This document shows, piece by piece, positions 16,827 to 25,189 of a stretch of DNA of 64,000 nt. This DNA comes from Luteibacter aegosomaticola (GTDB taxonomy: Bacteria > Pseudomonadota > Gammaproteobacteria > Xanthomonadales > Rhodanobacteraceae), in the NCBI RefSeq assembly GCF_023078475.1, contig NZ_CP095741.1:3472001-3536000 (forward strand), in the 5' to 3' direction. The notes beneath the pieces are model-generated. The model was not told the DNA's origin and ran no database searches. It was given only the letters and a program-made list of their open reading frames with translations. Each line of letters opens with the position of its first letter. Position 1 is the first letter of the stretch. The position numbers and the translations under genes are program-made.

Positions 16827-17056
16827 GAGGCCTTGGGGCCCACCCTCGAGGCGAGTTCCGCACAAGAGAGCGGCCGTAGGCCAAATAGGTACACATGCGC
16901 CGGAGGCGCACTCCTTTACGAACGCGGAGGACCTGTCTGAGCAGCGAGGGTGGGCCCCCAAGGCCTCTTCCCAGAGACGTCCGAGCGCAAGGCGGCGCCA
17001 GCCGCTGGTCACATGCATTCGCCCCAGCGAATGAACCGCTTCACCAACGCGATGCC
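16827..17056. repeat. structured repeat element, copy 1 (long hairpin plus conserved tail)
   Basis: A 22-bp arm at 16827-16848 (GAGGCCTTGGGG start) pairs with 16945-16967 with one bulged base, enclosing about 96 bp. It is followed by a 68-bp tail (16989-17056) with two small hairpins, GGCGGC..GCCGC and CATTCGC..GCGAATG. The tail aligns without gaps to 37458-37525 at roughly 80% identity. No ORF with codon signal is seen. It could be a structured RNA or a non-autonomous palindromic element. Confidence 0.55.
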
Positions 17057-17067
17057 AAAGGCGAGCC

Positions 17068-17412
17068 TTAAGCGAAATCCGCCGGCGTGAGCGGCTGCAT
17101 GCCGTGCTTGAGGCGGGCCTTGTCGCACTGTGGGCTCGGCGTCACGCCGTCTTCCCATGCGGGCTTCAGGTCATGGCACGGCGACGGGCGAACCTCATAG
17201 ACACCGCAATGCGCCGCCACGCCAATCGTCCCCACCAGCGACTTGCAGCGTGGCTCATACGCATTCGTCCCGTGCATGTTCACACGGTGCGGATCAAGGT
17301 GCTCCGTCAACGCCGCCGGCGTGATACCGCCGGCCGCATCGGTCTCCATCCAGTGGAAGGCGACGCGAAACGTCGCGCAGCAAGCGCCGCAGCGCAAGCA
17401 AGGGTGGGTCAT
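17068..17412 (-). CDS. YkgJ-family cysteine-cluster protein
   Basis: A 114-residue protein that opens with the CxxCxxCC cluster (PCLRCGACCATF) and has further Cys in EPRCKSL, AHCGVYEVRPSPCHD and SPQCDKARL. This is the YkgJ/Fe-S or zinc-binding family; the PSPCHDLKPAWEDG segment is typical. The fold is thought to bind a metal cluster, but the biochemical role is unknown. It ends the minus-strand unit that begins with the metalloprotease gene, only 3 nt separating the two. Confidence 0.82.
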   Translation of the reverse strand: MTHPCLRCGACCATFRVAFHWMETDAAGGITPAALTEHLDPHRVNMHGTNAYEPRCKSLVGTIGVAAHCGVYEVRPSPCHDLKPAWEDGVTPSPQCDKARLKHGMQPLTPADFA

Positions 17413-17415
17413 ACG

Positions 17416-18291
17416 TCAGATCGAACCTGAAAAAGTATTGCACTTGCCAATGTCACCCGACTCAAAGCCGGTCTTGAACCACCGAACGCGCTGCGCCGAC
17501 GTGCCGTGCGTAAATGAATCGGGCACCACGCGCCCCTGCGCCTCTTCCTGAAGCCGGTCATCGCCAATCGCTGTCGCCGCGTTGAGCGCGGATTCTATAT
17601 CGCCCGACTGCAGCCAGTGCTGTCGCTGCTGCGAATGGTTCGCCCACACGCCCGCGAAGCAGTCCGCCTGCAGCTCCTGGCGTACCGAAAGGCCGTTGGC
17701 TCCTTCCATCCGCGCGCCGCGCTGGCGGGCCTGGTTCACCTTGTCGAACACGCCCACGAGGTTTTGCACGTGATGGCCCACTTCGTGCGCGATCACGTAA
17801 GCCCGGGCGAAATCGCCCGATTCGTGGAACTGCTGCTGCATCTGCTGGAAGAAGCCCAGGTCGAGGTAGACCTTCTGGTCGCTGGGGCAATAGAACGGCC
17901 CCACGGCCGACGAGGCCGAGCCGCAGGCCGTACGTACGCCGTTGCGGAACAGCACCAGCTTCGGCCGCACGTATTGCTGGCCATTGGCGGCAAAGATCTC
18001 GCCCCAGGTGTCTTCGGTCTCGCCCAGGATCGCCCGGACGAAATCCACCTGCGGATCATTGGCTGCCGCGGGCTGCGCGTGCTGCTGGGTCTGCGCCTGG
18101 GGTGGGGCCATGCCCCCGCCATCCTGGCTCAGCAGGGCGGTAGGGTCCTTGTAGAACACCAGGCCCAGGATCGCGAGCAGGATGATGCCGCCGACGCCCA
18201 GCCCACGGCCGCCGCCGAATGAAGGCCCCCCGCCGCCACCCGTACCGGCGTCTTCCACGTTGTCGCTTCTACGGCCTTTGTCCCAGAGCAT
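17416..18291 (-). CDS. neutral zinc metallopeptidase, YpfJ family
   Basis: A 291-residue YpfJ-type protein. A short charged Gly-rich N terminus is followed by one membrane helix (GGIILLAILGLVFY, near residue 38) and an extracytoplasmic domain with the zinc motif HEVGHHVQ. ELQADCFAGVWA supplies the likely third ligand region, and PFYCPSDQKVYLDLGFF is a conserved block. The start at 18291 (MLWDKGRRSDN) matches the family opening MRWxxxRRSxN. It is probably a membrane-anchored periplasmic protease of unknown substrate, co-transcribed with the YkgJ gene. Confidence 0.85.
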   Translation of the reverse strand: MLWDKGRRSDNVEDAGTGGGGGPSFGGGRGLGVGGIILLAILGLVFYKDPTALLSQDGGGMAPPQAQTQQHAQPAAANDPQVDFVRAILGETEDTWGEIFAANGQQYVRPKLVLFRNGVRTACGSASSAVGPFYCPSDQKVYLDLGFFQQMQQQFHESGDFARAYVIAHEVGHHVQNLVGVFDKVNQARQRGARMEGANGLSVRQELQADCFAGVWANHSQQRQHWLQSGDIESALNAATAIGDDRLQEEAQGRVVPDSFTHGTSAQRVRWFKTGFESGDIGKCNTFSGSI

Positions 18292-18398
18292 GGCACCCTC
18301 CTCTCCCCGCTCGCGTGCTCCCGCGAGACACCGTCCGCATGATCGCACGGACGGTTACCGCTAAACTCGGCGGTTACCGTCGTACCCCGGATCGTTTC

Positions 18399-18830
18399 AT
18401 GAACAGTCAGCTCCCCGCCGTCGTCACCCTGCTCACCCTGCTCCTGATGTTCTTCACGGTGTGGGCCGTGGGCCGCGCCCGCCACCGCTACGGGATCAAG
18501 GCACCGGCGATCTCGGGCGACCCGGCCTTTGAACGGGCCTGGCGGGTGCAGATGAACACGCTGGAGAACGCCGTGATGTTCATCCCGGCCCTGTGGCTGG
18601 CCGCCCAGTACGTGGATCCGCTGTGGGCGGGTATCGCCGGCATGATCTGGCTGGCGGGGCGCCTGTGGTACGCCATTTCCTACCTGCGCGACGCCTCGCG
18701 CCGCGGGCCGGGCTACATGGTGTCGATGGTGGCCTGGGCCGCGCTGATGCTGATGGCGGCCGGCGGGATCGGCATGGCGATCATGGAAAACAACGCGGCG
18801 CCGGCAGAAGACGCCGCGCAGGCTGGCTAA
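18399..18830 (+). CDS. MAPEG-family membrane protein
   Basis: A 143-residue protein with about four predicted membrane helices (VTLLTLLLMFFTVWAV, an NTLENAVMFIPALWLAA block, AGIAGMIWLAGRLWYAISYL, and a C-terminal helix). The RVQMNTLENAVMFIP and RLWYAISY motifs are characteristic of MAPEG proteins, the group of microsomal glutathione transferases and relatives. A bacterial homologue could conjugate glutathione or act as a peroxidase, but activity cannot be assigned. The ATG at 18399 is chosen because the 60 upstream codons lack MAPEG similarity. Confidence 0.82.
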   Translation: MNSQLPAVVTLLTLLLMFFTVWAVGRARHRYGIKAPAISGDPAFERAWRVQMNTLENAVMFIPALWLAAQYVDPLWAGIAGMIWLAGRLWYAISYLRDASRRGPGYMVSMVAWAALMLMAAGGIGMAIMENNAAPAEDAAQAG

Positions 18831-18839
18831 ACCGCCCTT

Positions 18840-18873
18840 GTAGGAGCGCGCCAGCGCCGTCCGGCGCTGGCGT
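18840..18873. repeat. REP-like hairpin between convergent genes
   Basis: It starts GTAGGAGCG and folds as a 10-bp perfect stem CGCCAGCGCC/GGCGCTGGCG with a 4-nt loop. It separates the convergent MAPEG and TerC-family genes and may limit read-through in both directions. It resembles the type B REP half-sites. Confidence 0.7.
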
Positions 18874-18882
18874 GCCTGGGGA

Positions 18883-20454
18883 TCAGTCGTCCAGCGGTGG
18901 CAGGGCCAGCACGCGGACGCGCTGGATGCGGGCGCCTTCCATCGCGGTGACCTCGAAGGCAAGGCGTTCGCTTTCGAAGGTGTCGCCCACGCCCGGCAGG
19001 CGGCCCAACTGCTGGAGCACGAAGCCGGCCAGCGTGGCGAAGTTGCCTTCGTTGGCACCCGGCAGGCGGTGACCCAACAGATGTTCCACCCGGCGCACGT
19101 CCAGGCTGGCATCAAGCAGCCACGCGCCGTCCGGCTCGCTGACCGCCGAGGGATCGCCCTCGCCGCTTTCGTGCGGAAACTCACCGGCAATCGTTTCGAG
19201 CACATCGGCCGGGGTCACCAGGCCGAGGATGCTGCCGTATTCATCGACGACCAGCGCCACCTGCAGCGGCGCGCGGCGGAACTCATCGATGAGGCGCAGC
19301 ACGCTTAGCGATTCGAGCACGGTGATCGGCTTGCGCACGGCGGTTTCGGTAACGAGACGACCGTGTTCGGTGAGGCTCGCTAGCAAATCGCGCGACGAGG
19401 TGACCCCCACGAGCTCGTCGAGGTCGCCGTTGGCGACCAGCATCCAGTGGTGCGGGGATTCCCGCGCCTCGGTGAGCAGGTTCGGCAGTTCGTCGGAGGG
19501 ATCGACCCAGACGATCTCGGTACGCGGGGTCATGATGGAACGGACCGGCCGCTGGGACAGATCCAGCACGCCCTGCACCATCTCCAGCTCGTCCTTGCCA
19601 AAGACCGAGGGCTCAGCCTGCTCGGCGTCAGGCGCCTTCTTGCCTTCGCCCTCCTCGTCCACGCTACCGCCCAGCAGGCGCAGCACGGCCTTGGCGGTCC
19701 GGTCACGCATGATCCGGCCGCCGAGCAGCAACGAGCGGCGACGGTTGCGACGCATCGTCTGGTTGAACACCTCGATCATGATCGAGAAGCCGATCGCGGC
19801 GTACAGATAACCCTTGGGAATATGGAAGCCGAAGCCTTCGGCGATCAGGCTGAAGCCGATCATCAGCAGGAAGGACAGGCACAGGATGACCACGGTGGGC
19901 CGCGCGTTCACGAACGCCGTGAGCGGCTTGCTCGCGGTGATCATCAGCGCCATGGCCACGCACACGCCGACCATCATGATCGACAGGTGGTCGACCATGC
20001 CGACCGCGGTAATCACCGAGTCGAGCGAGAACACGGCATCGAGGATGACGATCTGCGCCACGGTCAGCCAGAAACTGGCCTTGCGCGCGCCCTTGCCTTC
20101 GTGATCGTCGCCCGCCTCGAGCCGCTCGTGCAGCTCCAAAGTGGCCTTGAACAACAGGAAGGCACCACCGATCAGCAGGATGAGGTCGCGCCAGGACAGC
20201 CCGAAGCCATTCCACTGGAACAGCGGCTGGGTGAGCGTGACCAGCCAGGACATGGCGGCCAGCAGGCACAGGCGCATGACCAGCGCGAGGCCAAGGCCCA
20301 ACAGCCGCGCGTGATCGCGCTGGCGGGCGGGAAGTTTGTCGGCGAGGATCGCGACGAACACGAGGTTGTCGATACCGAGGACGATCTCCAGCACGATCAG
20401 CGTGAGAAGACCTGCCCAGGCCGATGGGTCGGCTAACCAGTCAAATGCAAACAT
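18883..20454 (-). CDS. TerC-family membrane protein with CBS pair and CorC/HlyC domain
   Basis: A 523-residue three-part protein: an N-terminal TerC-type integral membrane domain with about seven helices and the [21 protein letters not shown] and [18 protein letters not shown] motifs; two CBS domains (about residues 300-420, including [11 protein letters not shown]); and a C-terminal CorC/HlyC transporter-associated domain. The same order is seen in the YoaE/YegH proteins. Members are linked to metal-ion efflux or co-translocational metalation; the ion is not known here. Confidence 0.85.
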   Translation of the reverse strand: MFAFDWLADPSAWAGLLTLIVLEIVLGIDNLVFVAILADKLPARQRDHARLLGLGLALVMRLCLLAAMSWLVTLTQPLFQWNGFGLSWRDLILLIGGAFLLFKATLELHERLEAGDDHEGKGARKASFWLTVAQIVILDAVFSLDSVITAVGMVDHLSIMMVGVCVAMALMITASKPLTAFVNARPTVVILCLSFLLMIGFSLIAEGFGFHIPKGYLYAAIGFSIMIEVFNQTMRRNRRRSLLLGGRIMRDRTAKAVLRLLGGSVDEEGEGKKAPDAEQAEPSVFGKDELEMVQGVLDLSQRPVRSIMTPRTEIVWVDPSDELPNLLTEARESPHHWMLVANGDLDELVGVTSSRDLLASLTEHGRLVTETAVRKPITVLESLSVLRLIDEFRRAPLQVALVVDEYGSILGLVTPADVLETIAGEFPHESGEGDPSAVSEPDGAWLLDASLDVRRVEHLLGHRLPGANEGNFATLAGFVLQQLGRLPGVGDTFESERLAFEVTAMEGARIQRVRVLALPPLDD

Positions 20455-20575
20455 GGGTCGGCGCCGGGGGCGCCACCTTTCCTCCTATGGTGGCCGCTGA
20501 CTATACAGGGCAAATGTGAAGGTCTGTGCCGGAAGCCATCGTTGCCGGGGGCCAGCCGCTCGGCTACGTTGGCGC

Positions 20576-21349
20576 ATGGCTAACGATCCTGCATTTCCGC
20601 CCCTGCCCACCGCTACCCTGCCCGAGGCCGCACCACGCCGCCCGGGGCCGGGCTGGGCCGAGACCATTCTCATCATCGCAGCGTACTTCGCCCTCCAGTT
20701 CGGCGTGGGCGGCGCGCTGGGCTACCTTTCGCAGACGCTTGCCCGGCTGTTCCCCGACGCCGTCCCCGGCCAGGGCGACCGGCTGGTTATCGTCGTGATC
20801 CTCACCCTCGCGAGCGCCGCCGCCATCACCCTTTGGCTGGTGGTCCAGCGTTGGGGCGCCCTGCTTCGCTCCGGCGGCCCGGAAGGGTTCGGCTTCACCC
20901 CGCCAACGGGTGGCCAGATGCTGTTTGGCGCCGTGATGGGCATCATCGCCCCGCTGGTCGGCGGCTTGCTCACCCAACTGCTGGCAGGCGATCACACGGT
21001 CAGCCAGTCCGTCAGCGACCTGGCTGACAGCGCCCATGTCGGCATGCGCGTCGCGCTCTTACCGGTGGCGGTCCTGGTCGGCCCGCTGGTCGAGGAAGTG
21101 CTGTTCCGCGGCGCCCTTCTTGCCCTGCTTCGCACGCGTTTTGGCGATGGCTGGGCCATCGCCGTGTCGTCTGTGTTCTTCGGTGTCATCCACCTGCCGG
21201 ACCTTGGCGGTCTTTGGTACGCCGTGCCGAACCTGATCCTTGTCGGTGCCTTCTGCGCCTGGCTGCGCGTCCAGAGCCGCTCGATCTGGCCGGCTTTCGC
21301 CTGCCACGCCGCCAATAACGCGCTGGCCACGATGGTCTGGTTTACCTAG
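20576..21349 (+). CDS. CPBP-family intramembrane glutamic endopeptidase
   Basis: A 257-residue multi-span protein with the CPBP/Abi motifs in order: EEVLFRGALLALL (motif 1, twin Glu and Arg), FFGVIHL (motif 2, His) and ACHAANNALA (motif 3). These are the residues of the Rce1-like intramembrane proteases. The substrate is unknown. The start at 20576 follows family length. Its stop codon overlaps the stop of the convergent methyltransferase gene by 4 nt. Confidence 0.85.
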   Translation: MANDPAFPPLPTATLPEAAPRRPGPGWAETILIIAAYFALQFGVGGALGYLSQTLARLFPDAVPGQGDRLVIVVILTLASAAAITLWLVVQRWGALLRSGGPEGFGFTPPTGGQMLFGAVMGIIAPLVGGLLTQLLAGDHTVSQSVSDLADSAHVGMRVALLPVAVLVGPLVEEVLFRGALLALLRTRFGDGWAIAVSSVFFGVIHLPDLGGLWYAVPNLILVGAFCAWLRVQSRSIWPAFACHAANNALATMVWFT

Positions 21350-21942
21350 AGCCGCTCGAGCGAGGCCACCATGCGCGCCAGCCGCGGGCTGGCGTAGCAC
21401 TGCGAGCCCACGGGGATGAGCCCGACCTTTTCGAACTCGCCCCGGTACCAGCCAGCGCTGCGGCCAAAGAACGCCTCGCGGTCGCCACCCGGGTCGTCTT
21501 CACGCGTGTAGCACTCCAGGAAGGCCAGACCCTCGGCCATCTCGCTGATGCCGGTCAGGCCGGCGCGGATCTCGGCCGGCTTCAGGTAGTGGAGCACGTC
21601 CGTGCACACGATCAGGTCGAAGCGCGTGTCGAAGCGCAGCTCGGCCAGCTGGCCGAAGCGGGCGTAACCGATGTTACGCGAGCGGCCATAGCGGGCCACG
21701 GCGTATTCGCTGGCTTCCAGGCCGCGGTATTCGATGCCGGGCCGAAGGCGGCGCAGCACGGCGCGCCACGGCGCCTCGCCGCAGCCCACATCGAGCACGT
21801 TGCGGACGGGGTGTCCAAGATAGAACTCGGCCTGGCCCAGCACCATGCTCACCTTGCGGGTCAGTTCCGCGGTGGAGCGCACGGCATGGTCCGCGCTGCG
21901 GTACCACTTGTCGAAATAGGCCTGGTCGTAGGTCTTGGGCAT
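21346..21942 (-). CDS. class I SAM-dependent methyltransferase (NodS-like)
   Basis: A 198-residue methyltransferase with motif I NVLDVGCGEAPWRAVL, an acidic LEASEYAV, and motif IV FDLIVCTDVLHYL. The acceptor is unknown. Two starts are possible three codons apart (MPKTYDQAYF at 21942 or MHAMPKT at 21951), neither with a strong ribosome-binding site. It converges on the CPBP protease gene and diverges from the acidic 99-aa gene. Confidence 0.78.
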   Translation of the reverse strand: MPKTYDQAYFDKWYRSADHAVRSTAELTRKVSMVLGQAEFYLGHPVRNVLDVGCGEAPWRAVLRRLRPGIEYRGLEASEYAVARYGRSRNIGYARFGQLAELRFDTRFDLIVCTDVLHYLKPAEIRAGLTGISEMAEGLAFLECYTREDDPGGDREAFFGRSAGWYRGEFEKVGLIPVGSQCYASPRLARMVASLERL

Positions 21943-22037
21943 CGCGTGCATCCCGCCGAAAACACCCATCGTACCGGGCGTACACTTCCAGCACACGCCT
22001 GCCGCCGCATCGTTGCCCCATTGCACAGGAGACCCCC

Positions 22038-22337
22038 ATGCCCCGCATCCAGCTCCGCATCACCGGCGACCGCGACGTCTTTGACGACGTGATCAACGCG
22101 ATCCATGGCCTGGACCGGATCGAGTACGTGGAAGAGATCGACGATTTCGGCAGCGATATCCGCGACGATTCCAGCTCGCTCGACCTCTCCGACGATGTCG
22201 CCTCGCGCACCTACACGGTCGAGATCGAGGTCCCCAATGACAAGGTCGGCGAACGCGTGCGCGAAGTCGCCGAAGAGACCGCCGGCACCCGCGAAGCCGC
22301 CATCGAATTCGTCTACCCCGACGAAAACGAAATCTGA
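22038..22337 (+). CDS. small acidic protein of unknown function
   Basis: A 99-residue strongly acidic protein with no signal peptide and no Cys. Predicted alternation of strand and helix (RIQLRITGD, VFDDVINAIHGL, TYTVEIEVPN, VGERVREVAEETAG, AAIEFVY) suggests a ferredoxin-like alpha/beta sandwich with a disordered Asp/Ser loop in the middle (residues 38-54). It has a good AGGAG site before the ATG. I do not recognise the family. It is divergent from the methyltransferase gene. Confidence 0.7.
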   Translation: MPRIQLRITGDRDVFDDVINAIHGLDRIEYVEEIDDFGSDIRDDSSSLDLSDDVASRTYTVEIEVPNDKVGERVREVAEETAGTREAAIEFVYPDENEI

Positions 22338-22449
22338 CCGCACCCCGCCGCGCGCGCTGCCGAAAAGTGTGAACCGCGGCCAACCCCGCGGGTAAACGCT
22401 CCCTACCCTATACCGTTTGAAGGTTATCGCGCCTCGAACGGAGACCCTG

Positions 22450-23964
22450 ATGCGTTCGTTCCTTTCGGCCTGCCTGGCCACCCTGCTCTGCCTGCCGGCA
22501 GCCGCCATGGCCGCCGACAAGCCCCTCAGCCAGGAAGACGTGGCCTGGCTCGATCGCGTCACGTTCGGCGCGGATAGCGCCACGGTAGCGAGCTATCGCG
22601 ACCTCGGCCGACGCCGTTTCCTGCAGGCGCAACTCCATCCGAAGGGCGACGGGCTGCCGCAGCCCATCGCCACCCAGATCGCTGGGTTCGATGTGATGAA
22701 GACACCGGCCGATACCTTGCTCGCGCAGGTCCGCGACCAGTACCGCGATATCAAGGACATGCCCGACGGCGATGCGAAGCAAGAGGCGCGCAAAGCGCTG
22801 CAAAAGCAGGGCAATCAGTACGCCCAGCAGGCGCAGGCCGCGGAACTGTTGCGCGCCGTTTACGATGAAAACCAGCTGCGCGAACAAATGGTCTGGTTCT
22901 GGCTGAACCACTTCAGCGTGTTCCAGAACAAGGGTCGCGTTCGCTGGCTGGTGGCCGACTACGCCCAGAACACCATCCGCCCGCATGCACTGGGCAAGTT
23001 CCGCGACCTGGTGATGGCGACACTGAAGAGCCCCGCCATGCTCGAATACCTCGACAACGCACAGAACGCCCGCGACAAGATCAACGAGAACTACGCGCGC
23101 GAACTGATGGAGCTGCATACGCTGGGTGTCAACAGCGGTTACAGCCAGGCGGATGTGCAAAGCCTCGCGCGCGTGCTCACGGGCGTTGGCGTCAACTTCG
23201 ACGGCCAGCCGCGCAAGCTCCGCCCCGACATGCGCCAGTACTACGTCCAGGAAGGCGTCTTCGAGTTCAACCCCAACCGCCACGACTTCAGCGACCAGGT
23301 ATTGCTCGGCAAGACGATCAAGGGCGGTGGCTTCGACGAAGTGGAAAAGGCCGTCGACCTGATCGTTAGCCAGCCCGCCTGCGCTACGTTTGTTTCCACC
23401 AAGCTCGCGAAGTACTTCGTTTCGGATAACCCTCCACCCTCGCTGATCGCAGCCATGGCGAAGACCTTCCGCCGCAGCGACGGCGATATCGCGGAAGTGA
23501 TGGATACGATGCTGACCTCGAAGGAGTTCATCGCATCGCTGGGTAAACGTTACAAGGACCCGACCCAGTTCCTCGTCTCCACCATGCGCCTGGCGTACGA
23601 CGGCAAGCCGGTCGAGAACCCGCGCCCCCTGGTGAACTGGATTAACCAGCTCGGCCAGGCGCCGTTCGGGCGGATTACCCCCGATGGCTGGCCCACGGTC
23701 GATTCCGAATGGTCGAGCTCGGGGCAGATCGCCAAGCGCTTCGAGATCGCCCGCGCGATCGGCAGCGGTGCCAACCACCTGTTTGATCTGGATGAGGCGG
23801 GGACGCGCAGCATCGGCGGCTTCCCGCAACTCACCACGCCGACGTACTACGCGACGATCGAGCCCACGCTCGGCCCGAAGACGCGCAACGCTCTCTCGCA
23901 AGCGACCTCGCAGCAGGAGTGGAACACCTTCCTGCTCTCGTCGCCCGAATTCAATTACCGCTGA
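22450..23964 (+). CDS. exported DUF1800-family protein
   Basis: A 504-residue protein with a signal peptide (MRSFLSACLATLLCLPAAAMAA) and the DUF1800 pattern: WLDRVTFGADSATV at the start, REQMVWFWLNHFSVF in the middle, ENYARELMELHTLGV and the C-terminal HxFxxxxF-like NPNRHDFSDQVLLGK. Function is unknown in this family. It is followed 8 nt later by a DUF1501 gene, the common partner; together they are thought to handle an extracytoplasmic substrate. The start at 22450 gives the signal peptide directly. Confidence 0.85.
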   Translation: MRSFLSACLATLLCLPAAAMAADKPLSQEDVAWLDRVTFGADSATVASYRDLGRRRFLQAQLHPKGDGLPQPIATQIAGFDVMKTPADTLLAQVRDQYRDIKDMPDGDAKQEARKALQKQGNQYAQQAQAAELLRAVYDENQLREQMVWFWLNHFSVFQNKGRVRWLVADYAQNTIRPHALGKFRDLVMATLKSPAMLEYLDNAQNARDKINENYARELMELHTLGVNSGYSQADVQSLARVLTGVGVNFDGQPRKLRPDMRQYYVQEGVFEFNPNRHDFSDQVLLGKTIKGGGFDEVEKAVDLIVSQPACATFVSTKLAKYFVSDNPPPSLIAAMAKTFRRSDGDIAEVMDTMLTSKEFIASLGKRYKDPTQFLVSTMRLAYDGKPVENPRPLVNWINQLGQAPFGRITPDGWPTVDSEWSSSGQIAKRFEIARAIGSGANHLFDLDEAGTRSIGGFPQLTTPTYYATIEPTLGPKTRNALSQATSQQEWNTFLLSSPEFNYR

Positions 23965-23972
23965 GGCTCCCC

Positions 23973-25163
23973 ATGGACCGCCGCCAGTTTCTCTTCGCGC
24001 TTGCCGCCACGGTGCCTGCCCTTACCCTGGGCGGCAAAGTATTCGCCGCGCCCGCCAGTTCACCGCGCTTCCTGCTCGTTTTCCTCCGCGGCGGCTACGA
24101 CGCCAATAACCTGCTGGTGCCGTACTCAAGCGATTTCTACTACGAATCACGGCCCAGCATCGCCCTGGCGAAGCCAACCGCCGGCGACCCGAAATCCGTG
24201 CGCGCGCTGGATGCGAACTGGGCGCTCGCGCCCGCCGTGGCGCAGACCATGGGCCCGCTGTGGGACAAGAAGCAACTCGCCTTCATCCCGTTCGCTGGCA
24301 CTGACGACCTCTCGCGCAGCCACTTCGAAACGCAGGACAACATCGAATCCGGCGAAGGCAGCGATGCGCGCAACTACGCCTCCGGCTTCATGGGCCGCCT
24401 GAGCGGCGTGCTGCGCGGCGTGCCGCCCATCGCGTTCACAGATGCGCTACCGCTGTCGTTCCGCGGTACCGGCGATGTGCCCAATGTGTCGCTGAAGGGC
24501 GCGGGCAAGGCGGTCTTCGATGATCGCCAGTCAAAGATCCTGGCCAGCATGTATGAGGGGACCTCCCTGCAGGCTGCTGCTACGGATGGCCTGCAACTGC
24601 GCCAGCAAGTCGCCCAGGACCTGCAGACCGAAATGGTCGCCGCCAGCCGCGGTGCCGTGAACGCACGCGGTTTCGCCCAGCAGGGCCAGCGGATGGCGAC
24701 GCTCATGAAGGACAAGTTCCGCCTGGGCTTTGTCGATGTGGGTGGCTGGGATACGCACGTGAACCAGGGCGGTGCCGATGGCCAACTTGCCAATAACCTC
24801 GACAACCTTTCCCAGGGCCTCGCAGCGTTCGCCGACGGGCTGGGCGACGCCGAGTGGAACAACACGGTGGTGGTGGTCGTGTCCGAGTTCGGCCGCACCT
24901 TCCGCGAGAACGGCAACAAGGGCACGGACCACGGGCATGGCACGACGTACTGGGTGCTGGGCGGCAAGGTCAACGGCGGGCACATCGCCGGTAGCCAGGT
25001 GGCGGTCAACGCGGGCAGCCTGCTGCAGAATCGTGATTATCCGGTGCTCAACAATTACCGGGATGTGCTTGGTGGGTTGATGAAGCGGATGTATGGGCTT
25101 TCGGATGCGGATGTGGGGACGGTGTTTCCCGCGGCGAAACCGCGCGATTTGCAGCTCGTGTGA
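23973..25163 (+). CDS. exported DUF1501-family protein, probable Tat substrate
   Basis: A 396-residue protein beginning MDRRQFLFALAATVPAL, a twin-Arg signal (RRQFL), followed by FLLVFLRGGYDANNLLVPY, the family opening of the DUF1501 sulfatase/alkaline-phosphatase-like fold. The SRSHFETQDNIESG block, GGWDTHVNQG and SEFGRTFRENGNKGTDHGHGT are typical and contain likely metal-binding His/Asp. It is coupled to the upstream DUF1800 gene (8-nt gap). The enzymatic activity is unknown. Confidence 0.85.
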   Translation: MDRRQFLFALAATVPALTLGGKVFAAPASSPRFLLVFLRGGYDANNLLVPYSSDFYYESRPSIALAKPTAGDPKSVRALDANWALAPAVAQTMGPLWDKKQLAFIPFAGTDDLSRSHFETQDNIESGEGSDARNYASGFMGRLSGVLRGVPPIAFTDALPLSFRGTGDVPNVSLKGAGKAVFDDRQSKILASMYEGTSLQAAATDGLQLRQQVAQDLQTEMVAASRGAVNARGFAQQGQRMATLMKDKFRLGFVDVGGWDTHVNQGGADGQLANNLDNLSQGLAAFADGLGDAEWNNTVVVVVSEFGRTFRENGNKGTDHGHGTTYWVLGGKVNGGHIAGSQVAVNAGSLLQNRDYPVLNNYRDVLGGLMKRMYGLSDADVGTVFPAAKPRDLQLV

Positions 25164-25189
25164 AAGCATCGCGCGCAAGTGCGCTCCCC

